From NCBI GenBank assembly GCA_030697175.1, contig JAUYQR010000024.1, positions 31,405 through 95,404 of the forward strand: a DNA stretch of 64,000 bases, written 5' to 3'. A program made the position numbers and the translations under genes. This document shows, one piece after another, positions 18,425-28,663 of the stretch. The notes beneath the pieces are model-generated. The model was not told the DNA's origin. It searched no databases and saw only the letters and a list, made by a program, of their open reading frames with translations. Positions within the stretch are counted from its first letter, which is position 1, and each line of letters begins with the position of its first letter. The DNA is from Paracoccaceae bacterium (GTDB lineage Bacteria > Pseudomonadota > Alphaproteobacteria > Rhodobacterales > Rhodobacteraceae).

Positions 18425-20317
18425 TCAGACCTTGGCCAATCCAATGCTGCGCAGTGCCGTTGCAATTTCATCCAGGATTGCTGGATCGTCGATTGTGGCA
18501 GGCATTTTCCATGGCTGCCTGTCCGCAATCTTGACCATCGTAGCACGCAGGATCTTGCCCGACCGGGTTTTTGGCAGGCGGTCCACCACCAGGGCACGCT
18601 TGAAGTCTGCAACCGGGCCGATCTTGTCGCGGACAAGTGCCACGCATTCCTTCACCACATCGGCATGGTCACGGGTCGAGCCTTTGTTCAGGCAGAGGAG
18701 CCCCAAAGGCGATTGCCCTTTCAGATCATCCGCCACACCAATCACGGCGCATTCGGCGACATCGCGGTGTCCTGCCAGCACCTCTTCCATCGCGCCGGTC
18801 GACAGGCGATGGCCGGCGACGTTGATCACATCATCGGTCCGGGCCATGATGTAAAGATACCCATCGGCGTCGACAAAGCCAGCATCCCCCGTTTCGTAGT
18901 AACCCGGGAAATGGGCAAGATAGCTTTTGCGGAACCGATCTTCAGCGTTCCACAGCGTCGGCAGGGTGCCGGGGGGCAGCGGCAGTTTGATCGCAATCGC
19001 GCCGAGCGTGCCGGGGGCGACGGGATGGCCGCCTTCGTCCAGCACCTGCACATCGTAGCCCGGCATCGCGACCGAAGGCGAGCCGATCTTGACGGGAAGC
19101 TGTTCGATGCCGATCGGGTTGGCTGCAATGGCGTAGCCGGTTTCTGTCTGCCACCAATGGTCGATGACCGGTACGTTAAGATGCCGCTGCGCCCAAAGGA
19201 TCGTGTCGGGATCGGCACGTTCACCGGCAAGAAACAGCGCCTGAAGGTTCGGCATTGGGTGTCGGCCAACCAGCGCCCCCTCGGGATCATCGCGCTTTAT
19301 TGCGCGCAGCGCGGTCGGGGCGGTGAAAAAGCTGCGCACATTGTGTTCAGCTATCACGCGCCAAAAGGCGGCTGCGTCAGGAGTGCCCACCGGCTTGCCT
19401 TCGTAGACGACGGTGGTGCAGCCGGCGATCAGCGGCGCGTAGCAGATGTAGCTGTGGCCAACGACCCAACCCACATCCGAAGCCGCCCAGAACACATCGC
19501 CATGCCCGCAATTATAGATCGCGCGCATCGTCCAGTTCAGGGCTACCAGATGCCCGCCGGTTGGCCGGACCACGCCCTTCGGTGCGCCGGTCGTGCCCGA
19601 GGTGTAAAGAATGTAGGCCGGGTGAGAGCCTTCGACTGGCACGCAGTCTGCCGGGTCGACACCATATTGGAATTCGTGCCACGCCACGTCACGACCCGGT
19701 ACAAGCCGTGCAACCTCCTGTTCGCGCTGGAAGATCACGCAAAAATCCGGCTTGTGGTCAGCCATCTCGATCGCCCCGTCGAGAAGCGGCTTGTAGTGAA
19801 CCACGCGCGACGGTTCGATCCCGCAGGATGCCGCGATGATCGCCTTTGGCGTGCAATCGTCAATCCGCACGGCAAGTTCGGCCGCCGCAAACCCGCCGAA
19901 CACGACAGAATGAATCGCGCCAAGCCGCGCACAGGCCAGCATGGCCTCCAACGCCTCGGGGACCATAGGCATGTAGATGATGACGCGGTCGCCCTTGGTG
20001 ATGCCCTTGGCTCGCAGCGCACCGGCAAGTCGGGCGACACGGTCCCGCAACTCGGCATAGGTGATGACGTGTTTGGTGCCGGTTACCGGGCTGTCGTGGA
20101 TGATGGCAGGCTGCTTGCCGCGCCCTGCGGCGACATGGCGGTCAACCGCATTCCAGCAGGTGTTTACGGTTGCATCAGTGAACCATTCATAAAGCGGCGC
20201 CCGGCTGTCGTTCAGCGCGTGGATTGGCTTTTCCACCCAGTCGATGTCTTCGGCGGCCCTCAGCCAGAATGCTTCAGGATCTGCCTTCCAGCCGGCATAG
20301 GTCTGTGCAAACGTCAT
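18425..20317 (-). CDS. prpE: Propionyl-CoA synthetase
   Basis: Activates propionate to propionyl-CoA with ATP, via an adenylate. The 630-residue protein has the AMP-binding core YILYTSGTTGAPKGVVRPTGG, WWQTETG, GYYETGDAG and the acylated lysine motif PKTRSGKILR at the C-terminus. The N-terminal ACAS segment and the YNCGHGDVFWAASDVGWVVGHSYICYAPL stretch separate PrpE from acetyl-CoA synthetase. The start is ATG 20317 after GGGGGAG; an upstream extension runs through the promoter. Two GTTTGCAAAC sites upstream suggest control by a short-chain acyl-CoA regulator (PccR/RamB type). Confidence 0.93.
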   Translation of the reverse strand: MTFAQTYAGWKADPEAFWLRAAEDIDWVEKPIHALNDSRAPLYEWFTDATVNTCWNAVDRHVAAGRGKQPAIIHDSPVTGTKHVITYAELRDRVARLAGALRAKGITKGDRVIIYMPMVPEALEAMLACARLGAIHSVVFGGFAAAELAVRIDDCTPKAIIAASCGIEPSRVVHYKPLLDGAIEMADHKPDFCVIFQREQEVARLVPGRDVAWHEFQYGVDPADCVPVEGSHPAYILYTSGTTGAPKGVVRPTGGHLVALNWTMRAIYNCGHGDVFWAASDVGWVVGHSYICYAPLIAGCTTVVYEGKPVGTPDAAAFWRVIAEHNVRSFFTAPTALRAIKRDDPEGALVGRHPMPNLQALFLAGERADPDTILWAQRHLNVPVIDHWWQTETGYAIAANPIGIEQLPVKIGSPSVAMPGYDVQVLDEGGHPVAPGTLGAIAIKLPLPPGTLPTLWNAEDRFRKSYLAHFPGYYETGDAGFVDADGYLYIMARTDDVINVAGHRLSTGAMEEVLAGHRDVAECAVIGVADDLKGQSPLGLLCLNKGSTRDHADVVKECVALVRDKIGPVADFKRALVVDRLPKTRSGKILRATMVKIADRQPWKMPATIDDPAILDEIATALRSIGLAKV

Positions 20318-20400
20318 GGCGTCTCCCCCGCTGACCGATTGCCCGTTAGTTACGGCAGATGGGACTGTTGACGCAACGCTGTTACCGGCAACGGCACGCA

Positions 20401-20494
20401 CCAATTTGCATAATTGGCTCCCCGCTAAGCGGTAAGTTTGCAAACCCCTGATGTGGCGTGCTTTTGACGTTCATCGGCGGCGGTGTTTGCAAAC
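20401..20494. promoter_or_regulatory. prpE control region with two GTTTGCAAAC sites
   Basis: GTTTGCAAAC occurs at 20436-20445 and 20485-20494, centre to centre 49 bases apart, both upstream of prpE. A third element, the palindrome CCAATTTGCATAATTGG, lies at 20401-20417, nearest the gene. TTTGCAAA is the core of sites bound by RamB in Corynebacterium and by PccR, the short-chain fatty acyl-CoA regulator of Rhodobacter sphaeroides propionate assimilation. The match to the prpE substrate makes this a plausible PccR-type control region; no such regulator gene is in the window. Confidence 0.6.
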
Positions 20495-20531
20495 TTTTCG
20501 CTTCGGCACGGCGAGATTTGTGTCAGTGATT

Positions 20532-22811
20532 CTATTTGTAGTGGTCGACGGGTGTGCCTGCAATGGCCGACATATTGAGTAACCCGCGCGCCGTGATGGC
20601 CGGAGTGACCACATGGGCCTTATTGCCCATGCCCATCAAGATCGGCCCGACCTCCAGCCCGCCAGCCTTGACCTTCAGGATGTTGCGCACGCCTGAAGCA
20701 GCATCGGCACTGGCAAAGACAAGCACGTTTGCCGCACCTTCATAGCGTGACCCCGGCAGAAGCCGGTCGCGCAGCGATTGGTCAAGGGCTGCGTCGATGT
20801 TCATCTCGCCCTCGTAGGCGAAATCCGGCTCTCGGGCGTCAAGCAATTCCAGTGCGGCGCGCATCCGCAACGCATTGCCGTTCTCCATGTTGCCGAACTG
20901 GCTTTGCGTGCAAAGCGCTATCTTGGGCGTCAAGCCAAAGCGGCGAACGTGCCGGGCCGCGCCAATCACGGTGTTCATGATCTGCTCGGGCGTCGGTTCG
21001 GCGTTGACATGGGTGTCGGCGATGAAAAGAGGGCCATCTTCAAGGATCATCATGCTGAGAGCAGCCACCGGATGCAGCCCGTCGCGTGCAAGGATCTGGC
21101 GGATGTAACCAAGGTGCCAGAGGTATTGCCCCAGGGTTCCACAGATCATGCTGTCCGCCTCGCCACGGTGGACCATGATCGCGGCGATGGCCGTGGTGTT
21201 GGTGCGCATCACTGCGCGGGCGGTGTCGGGGGTGACACCGCGCCGCGCCATCAACTCGTGGTAGGTTCCCCAGTAATCGCGGTAACGATGGTCGTTCTCC
21301 GGGTTCACCAGCAGGAAATCCTTGCCCGGCCGGATCGGCAGGCCATATCGCTCGCATCGCGCCTCGATGACCTCGGGCCGACCGATCAGGATCGGGATGT
21401 CGGTGGTTTCTTCAAGCACGGCGTTCGCTGCGCGCAACACACGCTCGTCTTCACCTTCGGCAAAGACAATGCGGCGAGTCGCAAGTTTGGATGCCTCGAA
21501 AACCGGACGCATCAACAGCGCGGATTTGAAGACCGAACCGTCAAGCTGGCGCTTGTAGGCCTCCAGATCGGCAATCGGGCGGGTCGCAACGCCGGTCTCC
21601 ATCGCGGCGCGGGCGACCGCGCTGGCGACAACGCCGATGAGGCGCGGATCGAAGGGTTTGGGAATGAGATATTCTGGCCCGAATGACAGCGTTTCGCCGC
21701 GGTAGGCGGCGGCGGCCTCGGCGCTTGTGGTAGCGCGGGCAAGGGCTGCGATGCCTTCGATGCAGGCTATTTCCATCGCGTCGTTGATCTCGGTCGCGCC
21801 GACATCAAGTGCGCCGCGAAAGATGAACGGAAAGCAAAGGACGTTGTTGACCTGGTTGGCGAAATCCGAACGTCCGGTTGCCATGATTGCGTCCGGCGCA
21901 ACGGCCCGAACAGCGTCTGGCAGGATCTCCGGCATCGGGTTGGCAAGTGCGAAGATGATTGGCTTTGGTGGCATCCTCGCGACCATTTCCGGTGTCAGCA
22001 CACCAGGGCCGGACAGTCCCAGAAACAGGTCGGCACCCGCGATCACGTCAGCCAAGGTCGCAGGAGTGGTGCCTTGTGCAAACGCTGCCTTCTGCGGCGT
22101 CATCTGCGCGGTCCGGCCTTCGTAGACCAGCCCTTCCAGATCGCAAAGCCAGATGTTCTTGCGCTGAACTCCAAGCTTGACCAGCATCTCCAGACAGGCG
22201 ATGCCTGCCGCCCCGCCACCAGTGGAGACGATCCTGATGTCTTCAAAGCGCTTTTCCGCCACGATCAGCGCATTGGTGGCCGCCGCGCCCACCACGATGG
22301 CCGTGCCGTGCTGGTCGTCATGAAAGACCGGAATCTTCATGCGCTCGCGGCACAGCCGTTCGACGATGAAGCAATCGGGCGCCTTGATGTCTTCAAGGTT
22401 GATCGCGCCGAACGTCGGCTCCAGCGCGCAGACAATGGCGGCGAGTTTCTCGGGGTCGGGTTCATTCAGTTCGATGTCGAAACAGTCGATGTTCGCGAAT
22501 TTCTTGAAGAGGACAGCCTTGCCCTCCATTACCGGCTTTGATGCCAGCGCACCGATATTGCCAAGGCCAAGCACCGCCGTGCCGTTGGTGACAACGGCCA
22601 CAAGGTTGCCGCGGCTGGTGTAGCGGCTGGCGGTGGAGGGATCGGACTTGATCTCGAGGCAGGCTTCCGCGACGCCGGGCGAATAGGCGCGCGCAAGGTC
22701 GCGTCCGTTGGCAAGCGGTTTCGTGGCGCGGATTTCCAGTTTTCCGGGCTTGGGGAATTCGTGGTAATCCAGCGCCGCCTGACGTGCGTTGTCGTTGCGA
22801 GCCTCGTCCAT
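20532..22811 (-). CDS. maeB: NADP-dependent malic enzyme with C-terminal phosphotransacetylase-like domain
   Basis: Decarboxylates malate to pyruvate with NADP+. The 759-residue protein is a MaeB-type fusion. Residues about 1-430 are the malic enzyme: [56 protein letters not shown] and the Rossmann loop [10 protein letters not shown]. Residues about 430-759 resemble phosphate acetyltransferase ([25 protein letters not shown]); in this family that part is regulatory, binding acetyl-CoA, and not known to be catalytic. The start ATG 22811 follows GGAGGGCGG. A 20-base palindrome sits just upstream. Confidence 0.95.
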   Translation of the reverse strand: MDEARNDNARQAALDYHEFPKPGKLEIRATKPLANGRDLARAYSPGVAEACLEIKSDPSTASRYTSRGNLVAVVTNGTAVLGLGNIGALASKPVMEGKAVLFKKFANIDCFDIELNEPDPEKLAAIVCALEPTFGAINLEDIKAPDCFIVERLCRERMKIPVFHDDQHGTAIVVGAAATNALIVAEKRFEDIRIVSTGGGAAGIACLEMLVKLGVQRKNIWLCDLEGLVYEGRTAQMTPQKAAFAQGTTPATLADVIAGADLFLGLSGPGVLTPEMVARMPPKPIIFALANPMPEILPDAVRAVAPDAIMATGRSDFANQVNNVLCFPFIFRGALDVGATEINDAMEIACIEGIAALARATTSAEAAAAYRGETLSFGPEYLIPKPFDPRLIGVVASAVARAAMETGVATRPIADLEAYKRQLDGSVFKSALLMRPVFEASKLATRRIVFAEGEDERVLRAANAVLEETTDIPILIGRPEVIEARCERYGLPIRPGKDFLLVNPENDHRYRDYWGTYHELMARRGVTPDTARAVMRTNTTAIAAIMVHRGEADSMICGTLGQYLWHLGYIRQILARDGLHPVAALSMMILEDGPLFIADTHVNAEPTPEQIMNTVIGAARHVRRFGLTPKIALCTQSQFGNMENGNALRMRAALELLDAREPDFAYEGEMNIDAALDQSLRDRLLPGSRYEGAANVLVFASADAASGVRNILKVKAGGLEVGPILMGMGNKAHVVTPAITARGLLNMSAIAGTPVDHYK

Positions 22812-22827
22812 TCCGCCCTCCAGAAAT

Positions 22828-22847
22828 TTGGTTTAGCCCTAAACCAA
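22828..22847. promoter_or_regulatory. 20-base palindromic operator between maeB and the bicupin gene
   Basis: TTGGTTTAGCCCTAAACCAA is a perfect 9-bp dyad around CC, 17 bases before the maeB start and 103 bases before the divergent cupin start. Its size and symmetry fit a dimeric repressor site that would block maeB transcription or its early elongation. The cognate regulator is not known and none lies adjacent. Confidence 0.6.
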
Positions 22848-22949
22848 TTCTTCGCACCTGCCAACACCGTCGGATGCGCAGGTCCTTTCGGCATCGCTTG
22901 CAAATCCTGCCGATGCCAATCACCATGCAGCGATAGCACGAGGAACACC

Positions 22950-24026
22950 ATGAGCGAAACGCGCGCCGAAATACGCCTGCCGACGCAGGAGCTGCGCAAC
23001 GACCTTCCCTTTTTCACCAAAACCTTGCGCATGCGGCTGGACATGATCTACCCAGCCGACAACCCCGAAGTAGCGGTGGTATCTGGTCACGGACTGCGAT
23101 TGCGTATTGAAAAGGGCGCGCCGGAGGCACCTGGAACGCTGCGTATCCTGACCGATGACCCGGACGGTTTTGCAGGGGGCGCGCGCGCGCTGACCGCGCC
23201 GAACGGCACACGGATCGAGATCGACGAACTTGACCCGCCGTTGGTGATGCCGCGCACCGAGCACGCCTTTGTTGTGCGCCGCTTGGCAGATCAGGCGCCT
23301 TGGGTGATCGGACGCGCGGGGATGGAATATCGCGATCTGGTGCCGACGCGCCTTGGCGGGGCCATGATCGCAAGCCATATCCGGGTTCCAGACGGTCCGG
23401 TTCCTGACATGGTGCATTATCACAAGGTCGGCTTTCAGCTGATCTTCTGCGTCGCCGGATGGGTCGACGTGCTTTACGAGGATCAGGGCGATATTCGTCG
23501 GATCAATGCCGGTGACTGCTTTATCCAGCCGCCGGGCATCCGTCACAAGGTGCTGCATTCCGAAGGCGTGCAGGTCGTGGAAATCGGTGTGCCTGCCGAC
23601 CACGTCACCGAGATCGACCACGAGATGACCTTGCCAACCCCGCATTTCCGCCCTGACCGAGAGTGGGACGGACAGAAGTTCGTGCACAACATCGGTCGGG
23701 AAGGCACTTTTCATCCGTACCGGATTCCGGGGTTCGAGGCGCGGGATACCACGATCAATGCTGCCACAAAGGGCGTGGCATCGGTGATGGTCGCGCGCCC
23801 GGTCGCAGAAGCACCCTGGACAGTGCATGATGGTGACATCCTGTTCAGCTTCGTCATGACCGGCGCTATGACTCTTGAGGGCGAGGGCAAGGAGCCTTAC
23901 CGCCTGTCGCCCGGCGATGCGTTCGTCATCCCGCCGGGCATGGCGACCAGATACAGCGACGCCACACCAGACCTTGAACTGCTTGAGGTCTCGCTTCCGG
24001 CTAACCCGCCAACACGTCTGGTCTGA
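22950..24026 (+). CDS. Two-cupin-domain protein
   Basis: A 358-residue protein with two cupin domains. The first is about residues 145-205, with VHYHKVGFQLIFCVAGWVDVLYEDQGD and GDCFIQPPGIRHKVLHSE; the second about residues 285-345, with VHDGDILFSFVMTGAMTLEGEG and GDAFVIPPGMATRY. The first has metal-ligand candidates (H-x-H and a late H); the second lacks most histidines. It resembles uncharacterised Rhodobacteraceae cupins; no substrate can be given. GAGGA lies upstream of ATG 22950. It is divergent from maeB and 60 bases before the nucleoside-salvage operon, so it may be cotranscribed with cdd. Confidence 0.72.
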   Translation: MSETRAEIRLPTQELRNDLPFFTKTLRMRLDMIYPADNPEVAVVSGHGLRLRIEKGAPEAPGTLRILTDDPDGFAGGARALTAPNGTRIEIDELDPPLVMPRTEHAFVVRRLADQAPWVIGRAGMEYRDLVPTRLGGAMIASHIRVPDGPVPDMVHYHKVGFQLIFCVAGWVDVLYEDQGDIRRINAGDCFIQPPGIRHKVLHSEGVQVVEIGVPADHVTEIDHEMTLPTPHFRPDREWDGQKFVHNIGREGTFHPYRIPGFEARDTTINAATKGVASVMVARPVAEAPWTVHDGDILFSFVMTGAMTLEGEGKEPYRLSPGDAFVIPPGMATRYSDATPDLELLEVSLPANPPTRLV

Positions 24027-24086
24027 CGGCTTGCATAAGCTGGCCCCGAGGACCAAACTCTGCCCGCAAGGTCAGAAGGAGAAGCG

Positions 24087-24482
24087 ATGATGACGTTGTT
24101 GGACGCCGCGAAAGCGGTTCGCGAAAACGCCTATGCGCCCTATTCACGCTTCAAGGTGGGGGCGGCCCTGCGGGCGGCGTCCGGAACGATCTATGCGGGA
24201 TGCAATGTCGAAAACGTGGCATATCCCGAAGGTACCTGCGCCGAGGCTGGGGCGATTGCGGCGATGGTTGCGGCTGGCGAAACCCGAATCATCGAGGCCC
24301 TGGTTATCGCAGACAGCCCGGACCCGGTTCCGCCCTGCGGTGGCTGCCGCCAGAAACTGGCCGAGTTTGCGGGCCAAGAGGTGACGGTCACACTTTGCAC
24401 GACAGACGGGCAGGCACGAACCCTTACAGTTGGCGACCTGTTGCCCGGCGTCTTCACCGCTGCGCACATGGACCGGACATGA
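24087..24482 (+). CDS. cdd: Cytidine deaminase
   Basis: Deaminates cytidine and deoxycytidine to uridine and deoxyuridine. The 131-residue protein is of the short tetrameric type. Zinc ligands are in GTCAEAGAI (C and catalytic E) and PPCGGCRQKLAEF (two cysteines), and the start YAPYSRFKVGAAL is characteristic. AAGGAG precedes ATG 24087. It is the first gene of a five-gene salvage operon and overlaps deoA by ATGA. Confidence 0.93.
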   Translation: MMTLLDAAKAVRENAYAPYSRFKVGAALRAASGTIYAGCNVENVAYPEGTCAEAGAIAAMVAAGETRIIEALVIADSPDPVPPCGGCRQKLAEFAGQEVTVTLCTTDGQARTLTVGDLLPGVFTAAHMDRT

Positions 24483-25789
24483 CCGACGCCCGCAGCATCA
24501 TCGTTCGGCTGCGTGACGGGGGGCAGCCAACCGCCGATGAACTGGCCTGGTTCGCGCAAGGGCTGGCCTCTGGCGTGGTAACCGATGCGCAGGCCGGTGC
24601 GTTTGCAATGGCTGTGCTGTTGAGAGGTCTGGGCGAGGCGGGGCGCGTTGCCCTGACCCGGGGAATGCGTGACAGCGGCAAGGTGCTGGCATGGGACATG
24701 CCGGGGCCGATTGTCGACAAGCATTCGACCGGCGGTATCGGCGACTGCGTCTCGCTTCTGTTGGCGCCAGCCCTCGCCGCCTGTGGGGCCTATGTCCCGA
24801 TGATTTCTGGCCGCGGGCTGGGGCATACCGGTGGGACGCTGGACAAGCTGGAGGCTATTCCCGGCTTCAGAACCGGCCTGACGGAAGATGCCCTGCGCGT
24901 GCAGTTGAAGGACATCCGCTGTGCGATCGTTGCTGCCAGCGCCGAAATTGCACCTGCAGACAAACGGCTTTATGCCATCCGTGACGTTTCGGGCACGGTG
25001 GAAAGCGTCGATCTGATCACCGCGTCGATCCTGTCGAAGAAACTGGCGGCCGGGCTTGAAGCTCTGGTGCTTGACGTGAAATGCGGGTCCGGCGCGTTCA
25101 TGAAAACGCCGGAACGGGCCGAAGAACTTGCCCGCGCGCTGGTTGCCACCGCGCAAGGTGCGGGCTGCATGACGTCGGCCTTGATCACTGACATGAGCCA
25201 ACCCCTCGCTACGGCCGCTGGCAACGCGCTGGAAGTCATCGAAGTGATGGAGACGCTGACGGGAACGTCGGTCAACACAGCCCTGTGGGATCTGACGGCC
25301 GCGTTGGGAGGCGAGGCTTTGGCCTTGGCAGGCTTGGCTGCCGACCCAGAGGATGGGGCAGGGCGGATCGCGCAGGCGCTTGAATCCGGTGCCGCAGCCG
25401 AAATCTTTGGCCGCATGGTGGCGGCACAGGGTGGCCCGCAGGATTTTGTCGAGCGGTGGCCGGATCGCTTGCCTTCAGCGCCGGTGGTGATGGAAGTTCC
25501 GGCGCTCGCCGACGGTTTTATCGCAGCAATAGACGGCGAGGCGCTGGGGCATGCGGTGGTCCATCTTGGCGGTGGGCGATTGCGTGAAGGCGACAAGCTG
25601 AACCTTTCGGTCGGGTTGTCCGATCTGGCTGGACTGGGCGAAGAAGCAGGGGCAGGCGTGCCAATTGCGATGGTTCATGCGGCGACCGAAGACGCGGCCC
25701 GTGCCGCCGTTCGGGCCGTTCAGGCGGCCTACCGCATCAGCGACGCGGCGCCGGACGAGCCGGCGCTTGTGCTGAAGAGGATCGCCTGA
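24479..25789 (+). CDS. deoA: Thymidine phosphorylase
   Basis: Splits thymidine or deoxyuridine with phosphate to the base and 2-deoxyribose-1-phosphate. The 436-residue protein has the family signature VDKHSTGGIGDCVSL and SGRGLGHTGGTLDKLEAIPGF, plus LDVKCGSGAFMKT. It takes the deoxyuridine made by Cdd and hands deoxyribose-1-phosphate to DeoB. It overlaps cdd by four bases and deoB by one base (TGATG). Confidence 0.95.
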   Translation: MTDARSIIVRLRDGGQPTADELAWFAQGLASGVVTDAQAGAFAMAVLLRGLGEAGRVALTRGMRDSGKVLAWDMPGPIVDKHSTGGIGDCVSLLLAPALAACGAYVPMISGRGLGHTGGTLDKLEAIPGFRTGLTEDALRVQLKDIRCAIVAASAEIAPADKRLYAIRDVSGTVESVDLITASILSKKLAAGLEALVLDVKCGSGAFMKTPERAEELARALVATAQGAGCMTSALITDMSQPLATAAGNALEVIEVMETLTGTSVNTALWDLTAALGGEALALAGLAADPEDGAGRIAQALESGAAAEIFGRMVAAQGGPQDFVERWPDRLPSAPVVMEVPALADGFIAAIDGEALGHAVVHLGGGRLREGDKLNLSVGLSDLAGLGEEAGAGVPIAMVHAATEDAARAAVRAVQAAYRISDAAPDEPALVLKRIA

Positions 25790-26985
25790 TGCCGCGGGCA
25801 TTTCTGATCGTGATGGATTCTGTCGGCTGTGGCGGCGCGCCGGATGCCGACCGTTTCGGCGACGCCGGATCAAACACGCTCGGTCATATTGCCGAAGCCT
25901 GCGCCAGCGGCAGGGCCGACGTGGGCCGCAAGGGGCCGTTGCGGGTGCCACTGCTGGACGGTCTTGGACTTGGGGCCGCCATCAGGCTGGCATCTGGTCT
26001 GGCTGCTCCGGGTTTGGGTTCCGAACCGCACGGCATGTGGGGTGCCGCCACGGAGGTCAGCAACGGCAAGGATACACCTTCGGGCCACTGGGAACTGGCA
26101 GGTGTTCCGGTTCCGTGGGACTGGACGTATTTCCCCCACACCATTCCGGCGTTTCCGGATGACATTGTCACCGAGGTCTGTCGGCTGGCGGGCTCCGACG
26201 GGATATTGGGCAATTGCCATGCGTCAGGAATCCCGATCATTGCCGAACATGTCGAAGCGCACCTGAGGACGGGTTGGCCGATCTGTTACACATCGGCCGA
26301 TTCCGTGTTTCAAATCGCGGCGCATGAAGAGGCGTTCGGGTTGGAGCGTTTGCTCAAGCTGTGTGCCGATCTTGCCCCGATGCTGCACGCACGCAAGGTC
26401 GGGCGGGTCATTGCCCGGCCCTTTACAGGCACCCCCGACAATTTCAAACGCACCGCAAACCGCAAGGATTTCGCCATCGCACCGCCGTCACCAACGTTGC
26501 TGGATTGGGCGGCGGCAGATGGACGGGCCACGCACGCCGTCGGCAAGATCGGCGACATCTTCTCGATGAGCGGGATCGGTTTCCTGCACAAGGGCAAGAG
26601 CGATGCAGATCTTTTCGACCATCTGATCAGCCTTGGCAGCGAAGCCGAGCCGGGGTCGCTGACCTTCGCCAACTTTGTCGAGTTTGACACGCTGTACGGA
26701 CATCCGCGCGACGTGGCGGGGTATGCCCGCGCGCTGGAATGGTTCGACGCCCGCCTGCCGGACTTTCTCGCCATGCTCGGCCCTGACGATCTGGTGATCT
26801 TCACGGCCGACCACGGCAATGACCCCACCTTCCGTGGAACCGAACACACGCGCGAACGCGTGCCGGTCGTCGGTTTTGGTGCTGGAACCAAGGCAATCGG
26901 TCAGGTGGGCTTCACCGATGTTGCCGCCTCAATCGCGACGTATCTTGGCCTTTCCACAACCGGCCCCGGAAGGAGCTTTCTGTGA
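25789..26985 (+). CDS. deoB: Phosphopentomutase
   Basis: Converts (deoxy)ribose-1-phosphate to the 5-phosphate. The 398-residue alkaline-phosphatase-superfamily enzyme shows the metal site IVMDSVGCGGAPDADRFGDAGSNTLGH at the start, SNGKDTPSGHWEL, and the second site FTADHGNDPT followed by GTEHTRERVP. Length and motif order are normal. The GTG start of add overlaps its stop (GTGA). Confidence 0.95.
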   Translation: MPRAFLIVMDSVGCGGAPDADRFGDAGSNTLGHIAEACASGRADVGRKGPLRVPLLDGLGLGAAIRLASGLAAPGLGSEPHGMWGAATEVSNGKDTPSGHWELAGVPVPWDWTYFPHTIPAFPDDIVTEVCRLAGSDGILGNCHASGIPIIAEHVEAHLRTGWPICYTSADSVFQIAAHEEAFGLERLLKLCADLAPMLHARKVGRVIARPFTGTPDNFKRTANRKDFAIAPPSPTLLDWAAADGRATHAVGKIGDIFSMSGIGFLHKGKSDADLFDHLISLGSEAEPGSLTFANFVEFDTLYGHPRDVAGYARALEWFDARLPDFLAMLGPDDLVIFTADHGNDPTFRGTEHTRERVPVVGFGAGTKAIGQVGFTDVAASIATYLGLSTTGPGRSFL

Positions 26986-27974
26986 ACGTCTCCAACGTGC
27001 CAAAGGTCGAACTGCACCTGCATCTGGAAGGTGCGGCACCGCCTGCCTTCATTCGCGGGCTGGCGCGTGAGAAGAAGATGGACCTTGGCGGCCTGTTCAG
27101 CGAAAGCGGGGCGTACCGCTACAAGGATTTCTGGGATTTCCTCAAAGTCTACGAAGCTGCCACCAGCACCCTGCAACGGCCCGAGGATTACCATCGGCTT
27201 GTTCTGGCGGTGCTTGAGGAATCGGCTGCCAGCGGTGTCGTCTACTCCGAGACGTTCCTGTCGCCGGATTTTTGTGGCGGGCGCGATCTTGGGGCTTGGC
27301 GCGAATACCTGCACGCGATGCGCGAAGCGGCGGATCAGGCGGAACGCCAGTTCGGCATCACCTTGCGCGGCGTCGTGACCTGCATCCGCCATTTCGGGCC
27401 CGAAAAGGCCCGCCAGACAGCGCGGTGCGCAGCGGAAACGGCGGGTGACTGGATCGTCGGTTTCGGGATTGCCGGCGACGAAAAGGTTGGCCAGCCAAAG
27501 GATTTCCGTTGGTCCTTCGACCTTGCGCGCGAAGCCGGGCTGCGGCTGACGGCGCATGCCGGCGAATGGGGCGGACCGGAGAGTGTGCGCGCCGCCCTGA
27601 ACGATCTTGCGGTAGAACGGATCGGTCACGGCGTGCGGGCCATCGAGGATCTTGCGCTGGTCGACGAACTGGCCGAACGGGGCGTGGTGCTGGAGGTCTG
27701 TCCGGGTTCCAACGTGGCCTTGGGGCTTTACCCGACGTTCCGCGATCATCCCATCGGTGCAATGTTCGATCGTGGGGTGAAGGTGACGATATCGACGGAC
27801 GATCCGCCCTTTTTCCACACCACGATGGCGCGCGAATATGACGAGTTGCACCGGGCCTTCGATTGGGACGAGGGCGTCTTTGAAAAGATCGCCCGCACCT
27901 CGCTTGACGCGGCCTTCTGCGATGATGATACCAAGTCGAAAATCCGCGCCAAGTTGGAGCCTGTCGATGCTTGA
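26982..27974 (+). CDS. add: Adenosine deaminase
   Basis: Deaminates adenosine and deoxyadenosine to inosines. The 330-residue amidohydrolase-fold protein has the metal pair in [14 protein letters not shown], the substrate and zinc histidine in [14 protein letters not shown] with the catalytic E region, ERIGHGVRA, and STDDPPFF near the end. The start is GTG 26982 after AGGAG. Some relatives deaminate adenine or N6-modified bases instead; HAGE and the nucleoside operon favour adenosine. It overlaps deoB by 4 and upp by 8 bases. Confidence 0.92.
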   Translation: MNVSNVPKVELHLHLEGAAPPAFIRGLAREKKMDLGGLFSESGAYRYKDFWDFLKVYEAATSTLQRPEDYHRLVLAVLEESAASGVVYSETFLSPDFCGGRDLGAWREYLHAMREAADQAERQFGITLRGVVTCIRHFGPEKARQTARCAAETAGDWIVGFGIAGDEKVGQPKDFRWSFDLAREAGLRLTAHAGEWGGPESVRAALNDLAVERIGHGVRAIEDLALVDELAERGVVLEVCPGSNVALGLYPTFRDHPIGAMFDRGVKVTISTDDPPFFHTTMAREYDELHRAFDWDEGVFEKIARTSLDAAFCDDDTKSKIRAKLEPVDA

Positions 27975-28599
27975 TCACCTGACCGTCGTTTCGCACCCTC
28001 TGGTGCAGCACAAGCTGACCTTGATGCGCGAAAAGGATACGTCGACCGCGTCGTTTCGCAAACTCTTGCGCGAGATCAGCCTGCTGCTGGCCTATGAGGT
28101 GACCCGCGAGCTGCCAATGACCACGAAGCGGATAGAAACGCCTCTGGAGGAAATGGATTCCCCGGTCATCGAGGGCAAGAAACTGGCGCTGGTGTCGATC
28201 CTGCGGGCGGGAAACGGGCTTTTGGACGGGATTCTGGAACTGATCCCGGCGGCACGTGTGGGGTTCGTCGGGCTTTACCGCGACCCTGAAACGCTGCAGC
28301 CGGTGCAGTATTACTGCAAGCTGCCAGACCACATGGAGGACCGCATCAGCATCGTCGTGGACCCGATGCTGGCAACCGGAAATTCTTCGGCTGCGGCGAT
28401 ATCCCTGCTGAAGCAGGCGGGTGCCAAGGAAATCCGGTTTCTCTGCCTGCTCGCCGCGCCAGAAGGTATCGCGCGGATGAAGGCAAGCCACCCGGATGTT
28501 CCGATCGTGACTGCCGCCGTCGACAGTCATCTGAACGACCACGGCTACATCGTGCCGGGGTTGGGCGATGCGGGCGACAGGATGTTTGGAACCAAGTAG
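27967..28599 (+). CDS. upp: Uracil phosphoribosyltransferase
   Basis: Joins uracil and PRPP to UMP. The 210-residue protein starts [20 protein letters not shown], and has [12 protein letters not shown], the uracil/PRPP loop [15 protein letters not shown] and the C-terminal [13 protein letters not shown], all diagnostic. ATG 27967 lies inside the end of add (8-base overlap). As last gene it recovers uracil released from uridine breakdown. Confidence 0.96.
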   Translation: MLDHLTVVSHPLVQHKLTLMREKDTSTASFRKLLREISLLLAYEVTRELPMTTKRIETPLEEMDSPVIEGKKLALVSILRAGNGLLDGILELIPAARVGFVGLYRDPETLQPVQYYCKLPDHMEDRISIVVDPMLATGNSSAAAISLLKQAGAKEIRFLCLLAAPEGIARMKASHPDVPIVTAAVDSHLNDHGYIVPGLGDAGDRMFGTK

Positions 28600-28663
28600 C
28601 ACGACCACGGCCGCCTTGGCGCGGCGGAGACGGCAAGGGCGCAGTCAGGTGGGGCAATCTAAC

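Noticed and set aside
18344..20371. A 675-residue plus-strand frame opposite prpE
   Set aside because: Antisense to a clear propionyl-CoA synthetase; its sequence is rich in R, H and D with no recognised fold.
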